Assembly (NCBI GenBank): GCA_030062745.1
Contig: CP099841.1
Location: 25,361,398 to 25,425,397 of the forward strand
Source: Capitulum mitella
Taxonomy: Eukaryota; Arthropoda; Thecostraca; Pollicipedomorpha; Pollicipedidae
DNA length: 64,000 nucleotides
Reading direction: 5' to 3'
The position numbers and the translations under genes are program-made. Below are positions 13,101 to 22,794 of this stretch, piece by piece. The stretch's first letter is position 1; each line of letters begins with the position of its first letter. The notes under the pieces were generated by a model. It ran no database searches, was not told the origin of the DNA, and saw nothing but the letters and a program-made list of their open reading frames with translations.

Positions 13101-15602
13101 TCGGTCCAAATCCATCGAAACTGATCGTCCAGCTTCCCGTCCGCCTTTCCAAGCCATCGTCGCTCCATACTGCGCCGTTTGGGTCCCGGCAATTGGCCCA
13201 TAAGAAATACGAGTGTAAAAGAGGCGCATGCGCGCTGCACGTGACCCGTTGCACCCTGCCCCTCATCTTCATGGGGTACCGTTGGATAGTCCTGGTGCAT
13301 ATGTATCTGCCCACCAAATTTCAGCCGCCTAGGTCACTGTTGACGGCACTTGGAGGCCGCCGATATTAAATCGAAACACTTGCCTGTGGATCACCACGTG
13401 GATTGCACGTGGCTTGCACGTGGCTGTCGACCACAACAGCACACACCCGCATGTGGGGCCCATGCTGTGACCAAGCCTTAAGCCAACAGTACTCGTCATT
13501 TGACCTGTGCCCGTGATTAGCTGAATTCTGCATAGGTCCGGCTCGCGCCACGTGGCACGTGCCAGACGGCACGAATCGTTCCGAAACCAAGACCACAATC
13601 TGTCCGCCGAGTCGACGTTCCCGATGGCGCCATTTGTGTTGCGATCGGCGAACGCGTTCGGGCGCTAGAGGCTCCGAAGCTTGGACATACACACACATAC
13701 TGATAAACACCTCGATCTGAACGTTTCCTTTCGACCGTCATGTGTGAAATTTCAATTTGTTAAAAGCGTGCAAAGCACGTTCTTACCTCACCAGCTAGCA
13801 TGCTTTCATTTAACTGTCTTCATTTTTAAACATCCCGTAGGCCAGACGCTGACATAATTTTAGCCGTACAATAACTTTTCATTATTCCATAGTTGTACCG
13901 TGTCCTTCTCTGTTCCTATGCATGTTTATCACATTGCCACTGCCAGGCTGGGAGTAATCTGCAGTTGTTGCATTGCTGCTTGCAGTAAGTAGATTTTGTT
14001 CTTTGTGGTAAAGATCCATTTAAATATTTCATTGCTGAGGATTTTAGCGCAGTATTCGTATAAATTTGATGAAAAAGCAGAATGAAGTCTGCTTTTAATG
14101 CACTGGAAACGTGTCGCGTTTACTCAGCAAACAAAAATAATAGCTGCCATTTTCTGCCATTGTATGCAGGTTTTAACCGGAAATGGCAAGAAATAATTTC
14201 AGCCAGTTAAAATGTCAGCCCTGGTTTTAGCTGGGTCAAAAGGAACAGAAGTCCGCCGTCAAAAGAAACGGAGCTCATATGTTTGCGGCTTGTTAGTTGC
14301 GTTAAGAAGAGCGGTTCTGGCTGGCTTCCTTTGGACTTCCTTTCACTAGAGTAGAACGTCCTCTTTGGTGTCCCATTTGGCCTCCCTGAATTTCCTTGCT
14401 GGCGTCACTGTCCCTGTTGCTTCGGTATGGTGCGGAATGCCTTCTTCACTCTGCTACGACCGATCATGGAGCAGTCCCAGTGGACCGTCTTCACGGGAGT
14501 CGACCGCCGTGGCCGAGCGGGCGGCAGAGTCCGGCGCCGCTGACTCCCCTCCGCTGTCCTCAGACGAGCCACCGCGACGGACTGGCTTTGCCGTCGGCGA
14601 CCTGGTCTGGGGCAGCAACCAGGGCCTGGACTCCTGGCCCGGCCAGGTCATTCAGCGCTCCGACGTGCAGGTACGCCCTCCCCAGGCGCGACAGCCCTCA
14701 GGGGCGGTGGCCTGGCGTGGGGCGGAATTGTCCGTCCGACCGCCGTGTGTCCTTAAGTTGGAGTGATCACGTTGAGTCGTGGCGTCACGTTTAATGCTCA
14801 AGGCGTGCGGTAAATGGTGAACACGGTACATGTTAGGTCAGGACAGAGATTTATTGGAACTGCAACCCAGACGTGCTTGTTCTCGAACAAACTGCGAACT
14901 TTGTTGCGACGCGGACTTTCGCAGTTGTGACGGATTAAAAATGACTGGTCGTTGTTCCTGGCTCTGTGCAGTGCATTATCTTTTCAAGGTGTCTGGGGCT
15001 TAGTTCCGGGTTTATTGAGTTACGATAGTTTCCACAGCCGTGATGCATGTTGTGGAAAGAAACATCGCCTGGCAAGTGGCAACACCGCCTGAACCTGAGC
15101 CAGTGTTTATTTTCAGTTGAAATTCTCCAGTCTTACAGACTGACCGTGACGAGACGTTGCTGCTGTCAATTTGAAGGGCAGAAGGGGCCTGTTGTTGAGT
15201 TGTTGCCCTTAACGCCGGCCCCTCCGTTCCAGGTGTCTAGCCCGGACCACGTGTGGGTACGCTGGTTCGGCGACCACACCATGACGCAGCAGGCGGTCAG
15301 CCGACTGAGGAAGTTCCACACCCACAACACGACCAAACACAAAAAGTGAGTGAGCGAGCTTCACGCGCGCCGCTGAGCTTTGTTTGGTTCCATCAGGCCG
15401 CGCTTGACTGCGGAGCTCGTAAAGAAACGTGTTCAGAGCCGTCGCCCGTGCCGGGCGAGTGATAGTTCAACTTTGAGACGGTTTAAAGACTGCCAGGTAT
15501 TGATCTCGGTGGTGCTTTGTTCGCAGACCTCTCGCAGTGAACAGTAGTTTTGAAGAGGCTCTGCAGGAGGCGCTGACTGCAGTGAACAGACAGCTGAAGT
15601 AG
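1059..15602 (+). CDS. MBD5: MBD5/MBD6-like protein (six-banded type), 3' seven exons; 5' end outside window
   Basis: Joined exons are 1059-1182, 4100-4217, 9127-9200, 10279-12313, 14564-14670, 15233-15345 and 15527-15602. Splice phases agree at all six joins (0,1,0,1,0,2). The product has the second half of a methyl-CpG-binding-like domain (core [13 protein letters not shown]), a Cys/His/basic linker, a very long low-complexity middle, and a C-terminal PWWP domain (GDLVW, SWPG, VWVRWFG). This MBD-then-PWWP order is characteristic of MBD5. In known families the MBD of MBD5/6 contacts the BAP1/Calypso PR-DUB H2A deubiquitinase rather than methylated DNA, and the PWWP is a chromatin reader, so a nuclear chromatin role is inferred. 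The first exon here begins mid-MBD and no upstream MBD half is visible in 1-1058, so the gene starts before the window. MBD5 and MBD6 cannot be separated by eye; the PWWP favours MBD5. Confidence 0.88.
1183..4099 (+). other. MBD5/6 intron, GC-rich with simple repeats
   Basis: No exon homology on either strand. It holds a TG-rich microsatellite (about 1423-1451), a GGC run near 1650-1685, the 21-bp minisatellite listed separately, and a long G run near 3517-3530. Long ORFs here follow from stop-poor GC-rich sequence. Confidence 0.6.
2092..2313 (+). repeat. 21-bp minisatellite, about 10 copies
   Basis: Tandem units of 21 bp with core GAGCCCGGTGGACGTCCG. The first five copies are nearly identical and the last few decay, one with an insertion. 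Being a multiple of 3, it translates to repeating PSPVDVR or EPGGRPT, but no splice signals or homology suggest it is coding. Confidence 0.85.
4100..4217 (+). CDS. MBD5: MBD5/6 exon: post-MBD basic linker
   Basis: The acceptor GGCCAG ends at 4099, and AAAG|GTGAGC at 4217 is a strong donor. The phase 0 entry and phase 1 exit fit both neighbours. The encoded [11 protein letters not shown] segment corresponds to the conserved VTKLCIHKRK-type motif just after the MBD in vertebrate MBD5. The acceptor was chosen because it alone among three nearby AGs restores phase 0; its polypyrimidine tract is weak, so the exact 5' end is less sure than the 3' end. Confidence 0.72.
4218..9126 (+). other. MBD5/6 intron, very GC-rich
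   Basis: No exon recognised. GGCC/CCGG-dense blocks (4600-6200, 6960-7540) alternate with pyrimidine-rich sequence (6430-6760). Degenerate tandem repeats of about 80 bp lie at 7540-7860 (recurring GTGACCGTCTCTCTGTC-like lines). A second degenerate array sits at about 8780-9030 (recurring TGGAGCCTG...TCCAGG), immediately before the 9127 exon. Confidence 0.5.
9127..9200 (+). CDS. MBD5: MBD5/6 small exon ([14 protein letters not shown] motif)
   Basis: A 74-nt exon with acceptor TGCCCGCAG|AT and donor CTGCAG|GTGGGT. Phase 1 in and phase 0 out join cleanly to the exons at 4100 and 10279. It encodes [21 protein letters not shown], resembling the short ECKNPF-type segment following the linker in MBD5. 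It is the only non-low-complexity peptide in a 6-kb GC-rich stretch, which supports it being real. Confidence 0.78.
9201..10278 (+). other. MBD5/6 intron, GC-rich
   Basis: Dense GCCGGCC-type sequence without recognisable exons or repeats of defined unit. Confidence 0.5.
10279..12313 (+). CDS. MBD5: MBD5/6 giant internal exon: polyQ, polyP, Ala/Pro-rich region and NLS-like basic motifs
   Basis: A 2,035-nt exon (acceptor GTTTTCAG at 10278, donor CACG|GTAGGT). Codons near the start form a Gln-rich block of about 90 residues made of interrupted CAG/CAA (10282-10560). Next comes a conserved-looking island [19 protein letters not shown] (about 10816-10875), then a polyproline run (about 10951-11030), Ala/Pro-rich spacer, and a hydrophobic Gln/Leu/Pro segment (about 11500-11665). 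A basic motif [15 protein letters not shown] (about 11720-11765) parallels the vertebrate MBD5 RKRKQPPTTVLSLLR segment. A final TKRKRP cluster near the donor could be a nuclear localisation signal. The frame remains open 155 nt past the donor to a stop at 12468; phase matching to the PWWP exon shows that this tail is intronic unless the intron is retained. Confidence 0.88.
12314..14563 (+). other. MBD5/6 intron with CACGTG cluster
   Basis: No coding homology. It includes an isolated AATAAA (about 12841), the E-box cluster listed separately (12991-13561), and AT-rich sequence from about 13740 to 14300. Confidence 0.6.
12991..13561. promoter_or_regulatory. Cluster of eight CACGTG E-boxes
   Basis: Perfect CACGTG hexamers start at 12991, 13078, 13238, 13395, 13406, 13417, 13549 and 13556. 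Three are exactly 11 bp apart (one helical turn) and two are 7 bp apart. Such clustering is far above chance for a 6-mer. CACGTG is the target of bHLH factors (Myc/Max, USF, CLOCK/CYCLE families). An intronic enhancer is inferred, not shown. Confidence 0.45.
14564..14670 (+). CDS. MBD5: MBD5/6 exon: first half of PWWP domain
   Basis: The acceptor is CTGTCCTCAG|AC and the donor GTGCAG|GTACGC. Phase 1 in fits the giant exon and phase 0 out fits 15233. It encodes FAVGDLVWG followed by SWPGQVI, the beta-barrel opening of a PWWP domain with the signature motif as S-W-P-G, as in MBD5. Confidence 0.9.
15233..15345 (+). CDS. MBD5: MBD5/6 exon: second half of PWWP domain
   Basis: The acceptor is CGTTCCAG|GTG and the donor AAAAA|GTGAGT. 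It encodes [15 protein letters not shown], the aromatic-cage strand region of the PWWP fold, then a basic helix. Phase 2 exit matches the last exon. Confidence 0.9.
15527..15602 (+). CDS. MBD5: MBD5/6 terminal coding exon
   Basis: The acceptor is TTTGTTCGCAG at 15526. It encodes [20 protein letters not shown] and a short tail ending in Leu-Lys before TAG at 15600-15602. The amphipathic helix matches the LEAAIHEAMSELDK-type helix that follows the PWWP in MBD5. The vertebrate protein continues past this helix, so this product is shorter at the C terminus. Confidence 0.85.
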
Positions 15603-17247
15603 CAGTTGGTGATTTTGTTAACAGATGGCAGCTAACTCGAGTGGAGACGTACAAATCCCGAGTCAAGTGTTCACGTGACTCTCTAGTCGAAAGAATGGAT
15701 CTGATTAGTGCGCGGTGGAGCGCGTGGTTGCTGGCGTTGTTTTCCATACTCTCTAAGAGTTTATTGTTTTTACAAGCGCCGTCTCGTGCGGCATATCGTA
15801 CAAGCGCGGACGAAAAGAAACGTGGGATTTGGTCCATGTATTTGCTTGCAGATGCCTACGCCGTATCGCCGCCAGTTTCTTTTAGAGGGAGTCGAGCGCG
15901 AGATGGTATGTGACCCCTTCCCTTTAGTGCTTTCAGCCGTTTTATTTGTACCCGTTTGAACGTGATATTTTCGCCTGCCGGTCGCTCGGGCGGCCGGCGG
16001 CCGGTGGCGGACAGCGGGCGCAGGGCCGGCGGCCGTGGAGTCGCCGCCCGGGGCCGTCGCCTGTTGGGCGGCTCGGGCGGGACCGGGCGCGCGGCGCTCG
16101 AGTACAAGCATCCTGTGTTACCGTGTCGGGCAGCCGGACCGCGACCGGCGCGCTTTGTTGTCGACTGGAGGTGTTTAATGTAGGAAGTGTCGTCCCCGGT
16201 CCCACTCTAAGTGGCCTTATCACGTTGTTACAGGTCTAGGCGCGAGTCATGCGTGCATTGGATTTTGACGAACGGCAGCGAACTGTGGGTTTCTTATGCG
16301 TCAGCATATCTTTACTCCCTCTTTTCTGTCTGTCCGGCAGCCATAGATTTACCGGAATAGTCCGCCACTGTTTCGGTACAACTTCGAAAGTGGACGGGCC
16401 GCGTGCTTGGTCGTACCAACACATGCTTCGCACTAATTCCATGTTAAACGTCCAATAAATAGTATTATGTACGTGTAGTCATTGTTGGTATGTACGTGGT
16501 GGGTGCTGGATGGCATCGTTACGAGCCGGTCTTCTCAGTAGAGGTAATATACCTTGTCGAACGGATTCTGCGAATTTTGCTATCGCCGTTGAGCAGCCGC
16601 GGCCGCGGGACCGCCTCCGGAGGCTCCGTCCGTGGCGCGGCCGAGTTTCGCACTCAGCTGGCACCGGACGGTAGGCTGGCTGGTGACGGCCGTCTCCAGA
16701 CTTCCCTCCCTCTGAGAGGGGCCGCTCGCCTCTGACGCAGAAGACAGCCAATCCAGTGGGCCGGGCCGCGGAGCGGCGTCATGGGGTTTTCCGCCCCGCG
16801 GGAGCAGGTCAGATATCTACGTAAGGAAGCGTGAGCGTCGTGTACGTTCAATGGAACGCGACGCTGCCTCAGTACGCCCTGTCTCAAGCAGTCAATCGAA
16901 TGTTTCCGTCAATCCAGGCCCCAGTCAGATGAAACGAGCAGCACGGCTGACCAGCACGCAACATATATTTGACATGTATTTGGGACTGCATCTTTCCTTC
17001 TAGGAACTAGTGCAGCCTCGACACAGCCCATCATTCACATTTGAGGCAACCGGCGAAGCCATCTGCTAGTGCGCTGGCATGAAGGCATCTACTTTTTACT
17101 CCACCACGTGGTGAATCCCAATTATACACACGATGGTGTTAAAGACAGTAACTATATCATACATGTAAAGCAGACGTTGACGCGATTAGATCTCGTCAGA
17201 GAAATTGAAAAGCACCTAATTCAGGAGAATCCTAGAAATCATTGACA
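15603..17247. other. 3' UTR and convergent intergenic spacer between MBD5/6 and HIGD1
   Basis: After the MBD5/6 3' UTR there is a mixed GC stretch (15960-16180, 16590-16800) with no recognised gene. Both flanking genes point towards it. Confidence 0.5.
16454..16459 (+). terminator. Poly(A) signal AATAAA for the MBD5/6 gene
   Basis: A canonical AATAAA about 850 bp past the stop codon and before the convergent HIGD1 gene. The 3' UTR would therefore be about 15603-16475. Confidence 0.5.
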
Positions 17248-17462
17248 TCACTGATTCTCCCACGCTTCTTTCCACGCAGCCAGTTTCGGTTTCAGGTGTT
17301 CCTTGTACATCTGGTAACACACTCCTGCTGTCAGGCATGATACGACGAAACCCTGAGCGCCTACACGCATGTGGATCAGGTACACAGACGTCTTCATGTT
17401 CTTGGGCTTGGTCTTCAGGTTATAGAGGTTGTAGCCCACGATGCCAACCAAACCGGCTAGCC
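17248..17462 (-). CDS. HIGD1A: HIGD1 coding exon 2
   Basis: It carries most of transmembrane segment 1, the loop, the H-x-R-x3-Q motif and transmembrane segment 2, ending in TGA at 17248-17250. The acceptor on the - strand is TTATTTTTCTTGCAG. Confidence 0.92.
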
Positions 17463-17879
17463 CTGCAAGAAAAATAAGCCACACATGCTCAGCAAGATGC
17501 TCTAGCTGTCCTATAAGAAACTTACTCCTATGCCTTTTAGCCACCACACATGGTGTCTGAGACTTCAAAACACCCAAAGCAGAACTACATAGTGAAAACA
17601 TCACTTTGGGCCTGGAAGAGGCAAAATCAGCCAGTAGTGAATTGCATAGCACCTTCAATGGATGAACACTGGTGGGAGCTTAAAATGATGTGATGAATAC
17701 AGCCCAGACTCATTCAAACCAGAATGTTCACATTTCAAATGATTTGTTATTTGTATGGTGCATCCAGACCCACCTGCAACCATAAATGGTGATTCCCTCA
17801 TCTTCCTGACCAATTTTGATTCTTGGTGTGTTTCAGTGTCAAATGACTCATCAGGAATAGTTCTGCTTCTGTCCATCAT
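17248..17879 (-). CDS. HIGD1A: HIG1 domain family protein (HIGD1), 106 aa, two coding exons
   Basis: The coding exons are 17774-17879 and 17248-17462, joined in phase 1 (GCAG|GTGGGT donor, TTCTTGCAG acceptor). The 106-aa product has a short polar N terminus with SKLVRKMRESPF, then two membrane segments at about residues 31-51 and 65-88 separated by a basic loop (KTKPKNMK). This is the HIG_1_N fold. The family motif (I/Q)x3(R/H)xRx3Q is present as V62-H66-R68-Q72, with Val for the usual Ile/Gln. Family members sit in the mitochondrial inner membrane and modulate respiratory complexes III/IV under hypoxia. The C terminus extends beyond human HIGD1A with a charged, Trp-containing tail (AAWKEAWENQ). 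The gene is tail to tail with MBD5/6 and head to head with importin alpha. Confidence 0.92.
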
Positions 17880-18907
17880 AAACTGAAAAGAATGCTAAGC
17901 AATCAAATCAACACAGCAAAAGCTCCAGCATGACCAGGAGCACACAATAGGATGACAATATGAGGACAATGAAACAACCAAAACTAAACAAAAACTGCTG
18001 GAACAACACAGAGAAACAATGGCTCAAACTTATCAGACCAATTGTCCCAAAGATCAACCAGGCCATGTCCATACCAGGAAATTAGTTTCAGGATACAGTG
18101 CTGTGAGCTTGCAGAATGAATCTGTCCCTAACCTTCCTGATTTGATGCAGTCTGCAGATAACCAAAATGCTTGGAAACTCAGTAGGCATGGATCAAGTAT
18201 GCTTAAAATGAGTGAAACTGGTCATTTCAGAGGTATGTCAAGTTTGCTTGCATTTTCTTATCAAGCTCAGTTACTACTGGCACAAGCATTGGGTAGCTGG
18301 GTTCAGTTTGTTCCATTATGTGCCACTAAGTGCTCATCACTGGGTTGCAGCCAGACCCATTCCAGTTGGTAGGAGATGTAATACTCTGCAGTGCCATGCT
18401 CCATAATCTATTCATTAGTAACGGTCATGCAGTGTGTTAAAATAGCAAGCAACTCATACCTCTAAATAGCATCAACATGAAACCAGAACAATATGCAATC
18501 ACTATGTAAGAGTCTAGATGCCTGAAAAAATCACTCATTAAAAACACAGGCATAGGGTACCCACTGGAAAATTTGTGAAGGCACTGCAGCAAGCAATAAA
18601 AAGGGTTAATAAATTAACAGATATGAGAAACAAAAGGCCTCCTTGTAAAGTGCCCTGGCATCTCCTGCCTGCAAAGTTTTCCTCATGGTCATAAAATAAT
18701 TACTAAGTGCTTCTCTGACACATTTCAAGACACCCAAAAAAAACAGGCATGGTCAAAACTACTTATGGGAAGACTATTAAAACCACATCATTAACCATTT
18801 AAACCACCAGGTAGCCAAAATCCATCATCCTTGCCCCTAATTTTGTAATGTTCCTTTAAATACCATCATGTCATCTGAAGGAACAGGACATAAAAACTCA
18901 GTTTGGT
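17459..18907. other. CpG-free tract over the 5' half of HIGD1
   Basis: Reading base by base, only one CpG (18422) occurs in about 1.45 kb. Moderately AT-rich DNA would be expected to hold tens. TpG and CpA are abundant, the footprint of methylated-cytosine decay. It spans the HIGD1 intron, coding exon 1 and the putative 5' intron. Confidence 0.75.
17774..17879 (-). CDS. HIGD1A: HIGD1 coding exon 1
   Basis: It opens with two adjacent Met codons (17879 and 17876). Two bases upstream is ATTCTTTTCAG, a good acceptor, so a 5' noncoding exon probably precedes it. It encodes the N-terminal cytosol/matrix-exposed arm and SPFMVAG at the start of membrane segment 1. Confidence 0.9.
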
Positions 18908-20095
18908 ACGAAAGATGTCGAAGTACATATTGGTCTGCTCCGTTTGGGTACAACAGATATCAGTTTTTTCCAAACAATGCCTAGGTCCCCATGCGACAGT
19001 TTTGAGTGCGACCATCCGCTGAACACGCTTCCGCAGCCCGTCTTGCACGGCCGAATTTTACCATTCAATGCAATAAATGTTTTTAATCGCACTTACCTGG
19101 CCCGCAAACACGCTCGATGGGAGATCAAGTAGAAGACTACCACAGCGCATTCAAGTTATCTGAAATGGAGCGCAATCGTTCCCAGGAAGGTTACGTAAAT
19201 GCCTTGCGTAAATGCTAGTGACGTCATGGCAGAGGAACGTAGACCAGCAGAAATCCCAAGGTCCACTGTAATGATTCCTGCGAAGTTTTAGGAAGTCACT
19301 GTAACGAAAGTTCGATTTGAGTTGGGAGGGGTGTTCATCACCCGAGAACAACCGTTCAGAAATGTTCAGTAATGTTCAGTAAACCCGATGTCCCATTCCC
19401 TTAAATCCGGAGGTTTCGCGTCTAACGCATAAAATTATACAATTTGCCACAATATTTGGGCGTTGCTTCACCCAGTTACTACTGGTGTCTGACACTCCTG
19501 AGATGATAGAAAAGAAAACTACCATATCCTGATTACGTCTAGCAGGCACGTAGCCAGGATTTTCCCAGGGGGAGGGGCAAATGTCAAATTTTGTCATATG
19601 CCACAGGCATATGACGAAATTTACAAGAAATGACAGCAGTTTTATGCAATTCTAGACCGCTTGGCTCAGGGGGTTGCCATGGCCCCCACGGCCCCCTTGG
19701 TTACGTCCCTGGCGTCTAGTGGTCTGCGGGTTTCTCCTCTCAAAAAGTATAATTTGAGATCATGACATTCATGACGTCACTAACACTTGATTTGGTAGCA
19801 CTCTCTTTTCGTATGCTGTAAAAGAATGCGTAGCCAGGAGGATTGTTCTCTGGCGCAGCTGAGACATTTAGAGAACTTTCGCTTCCCTTGTTTTCCATTT
19901 GGAATGACATGTCAGAAACAATTGAGTCGTAGAGCGGTAAGGTGAGAGGCGCGCCGAGAACTTTCGCGATGGTCTGGTGTGGTCGATAGACTGAATAAAC
20001 TTGGACTAAATATTGTGGTACGAGCTGTGCACTCACTATTTTGCCACTCACATTTCTCGTCGGAAATGTTTTCTTGTATTGAGTCAGGCTGGTAC
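18908..20095. promoter_or_regulatory. Putative bidirectional promoter region (HIGD1 / importin alpha)
   Basis: CpGs return abruptly at 18909 and vanish again after about 20095. The block sits between two divergent housekeeping-type genes and contains a consensus - strand donor at 19091. An unmethylated shared promoter is the simplest reading. No TATA box or initiator stands out, and the + strand transcription start for importin alpha was not identified. Confidence 0.45.
19097..19200 (-). other. HIGD1A: Candidate 5' noncoding exon of HIGD1
   Basis: On the - strand a consensus donor GGCCAG|GTAAGT lies at 19091-19097, just inside the CpG-normal block. It could splice to the acceptor before the HIGD1 start codon. 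The upstream limit (19200) is arbitrary. No transcript evidence. Confidence 0.35.
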
Positions 20096-22470
20096 GTGAT
20101 GACAAGGGATGTGCTGGGACTTTGCTCTAAGTAAGGGTAAAATGACTTGGTTAGCCATGGCTAAATCTTTTAAACAGATCTGAGTGCAGTGTTACTGGGG
20201 TGTAGGGGGTGCAAAATAGTTGTTCACTTTCTGTGATAAGATATAAGTTAGTCCATGATGCCCTGAATTTCACTGTTCCTGTGAACTGCTCTGAAAATGG
20301 AGCAGTTTTCTTTAAAATTCTGTGGTACTCCTGCCATAGCAAGTCCCCAGTTTGGTGGTCTTGCCAGTTAGTACAGGGTATTCACATTTATGCACATATA
20401 GTGGAGCACAGGGTTGGGAAAAAATCCAAGCATGTAGAAAAAAACAAACAAAGATCACTACTAAAATGGAGGTTGTGTGCATCATGTCAGATTTGTTGCA
20501 TATGAATATTTATGCCCTTAATACAGAGCTTAAAGCTGTGAAGTAATATCAGTAAATGGGGTTCAAAGTGGGAAGTATAACCAAATCAAGGGTGTTAGGC
20601 AGCAAAAGGTGGCATGTTTTGATGAGAGTTCATTGGGGCATCACTCATTGCTTGTGCACATTGTAGTTTGCATGTTTGGGATGCATGCACTTTAGTTTTG
20701 ACATGTATGTGCACACATTGGAGAGGATGCAGAAGGAAAAATTGTGAGGTTGTATGGAAAAGTGCTCATGGTGCTGACATAGACAGACGGTCTTTTGGTC
20801 CATGTACCTCTAGCATGCTTGTGCCATGGCTTGCAGCATGGAAAAGATGTGCTTGGTTTGATCAAAGCATACCAAATCATGCATAGGTAGCTTTGGTTAA
20901 GAAACATTTTTTTGATGCACTTTCAGCCCAAAGCCAAATTTTTCAGTCTTAGTCATTCACTTTTTTACCAAGGTAGCTCAGTACTTAATTGAGGTAATAT
21001 ATTATTAAGAGGTACTGGTCATGTGGTATGTGGTTTGCACTTTTACCAGTGCTGGCATCTGTATTGATGCTTAAGGATCCCATCTGCTTTATTTCACAAT
21101 GTGCTCCACCTAGATTTACAGCTGGCACCCCCAGAATGCAGAGTTGGAAATGTGGCTTTTATTCTTGGTTTTCTAGTATAATTTTTGCTTTGCAGCACAA
21201 AATTTTGCAAAGTAATGCTGGTTTAAGTTGGCATTTTGAGGGTAAGTCAGTTAGGACATTGTACCTGCCTCTGACTGAATGGAGACAGACATTTGCCTGC
21301 AGAGTTAGAAACTTGTCAGCATGAATTAATTTTTTGATGCAGGCATAAGATCAGACTTGGAGTGTGGAATGTTGTTGGGGCTCATAGTTTCTGGTGTTAT
21401 TCAACACAAAAAACATCACCTTTTCCAGTTTTGCCAGAGTGCACATTTTTTCTGGGCTAGATACATTCTGTTGAACATTCTGCCAGGCTTTGTAGTATGG
21501 CCCTCAAGTAGTTATATAATGTTGAACATTTCTTTGTTGTGGTTAATACCGTGAAACCAAACTAGAAAACAAGTTACCACATCTGAACATGGACTTGAGA
21601 AATCCAGATGTCTGTTCTTTTGGGTTGTCATTCAAACAGAAGGAGCCAGGACTAGGAGGCAGCTTAATCATGAAAGCAATGCAAGGGGGATGAGGGAGCA
21701 GTTGTATTAAAGTTTGAATCAGCATTTGTACCTAGCCACTGGCATTTTGGAAATTGCGATAGTTTTTTTGTAACCCTGCAAACAAGTGGATTGGTGAACT
21801 TACTACTTGTTTTGCTCTCTTCACTTGCCTTTGTTTTGCATAGGCATTGCTGTCTAATAGAAGAGTCATGGAACAAAAGATTGCAAGGTCAGCTGAGTTC
21901 AAGCCGGACATGCAGTACTACTTTTGAACATTGAAACCAGTCTGTATTTGTGGCTGCATGCTGTCATTGCGCATGTTTTTCAGTTCTGAAACCACTTGAA
22001 TGCCAAATTGTTGCATTTCAAATGCATGAGTAAAGAATAAAGAAGTGTATAAATAGATGTTTGTCACAGTGTGTTCCATGCATTTGTTTCGATATTATTT
22101 TTCACACCTTGGTGTATGTTTTTTGTGGTGCTAGATGATACTGGACTGGGAACATAAGTTTGGGATAAACATGTGAAACAGTGTGCTTAAACAAATGCTT
22201 TTGGATGTCATTTTCCTGCAGAAATCCTAGTGTCATTGCTGAAAAGTATGTTGCTTGCTTGCTGTTTCATGGAATTACAAGTCATCTGTATTTATTGTTT
22301 TGTGCCATTTTCTGAAATGCCTTTAGTCAGACACAGTTATGCGTTTCACAGGTCACACAGGTGCTGGATTTAGATTTTATACCAGTACTGTACATGTTGC
22401 CTGTTGTGGGTAGTGGTCAGAAACCCACTGCAGAAAGCAGGTGCATCATCTAAGGCCATGCTGTTCAGTT
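20096..22470. other. CpG-depleted tract in the importin alpha 5' region (probable first intron)
   Basis: Seven CpGs in about 2.4 kb by eye (first at 20787, next at 21550). The sequence is AT-rich without ORFs or homology. It ends just before the importin alpha start exon, where CpG becomes very frequent again. Confidence 0.7.
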
Positions 22471-22614
22471 TTCGCTCGCCAGTATTGCACCTCGGCCCAG
22501 ATGTGAAGAAGAGGGTTTGCCAGCGAGAGGGTGTGCCCGGGCTGCGCTCTCCGTGACGCCGCCTGTCCCCCAGACTGGCGCCGCTGCCGGCGGCCGGAGC
22601 ACGATCGTCCAGCC

Positions 22615-22794
22615 ATGTCCGCCCACCGGCACCGCTACAAGAACGAGGGCCTGGACTCGGCCGAGCTGCGCCGCCGCCGCGAGGAGGAGGGCGTCCAGCT
22701 GCGCAAGGAGAAGCGCGACCGCCAGCTCAACAAGCGACGCAACGTGCCGCCGCTGGACGCCGGCGGTGACGAGCCGGCCGCGCCCGCCGTTCAG
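22615..22794 (+). CDS. KPNA6: Importin alpha exon 1: IBB domain
   Basis: Begins at ATG 22615. An acceptor-like CTGTCCCCCAG at 22573 suggests a 5' UTR intron. It encodes 60 residues with the two basic clusters RRRR (19-22) and KRR (40-42) that bind importin beta. Donor GTTCAG|GTGCGC, phase 0. Confidence 0.93.
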
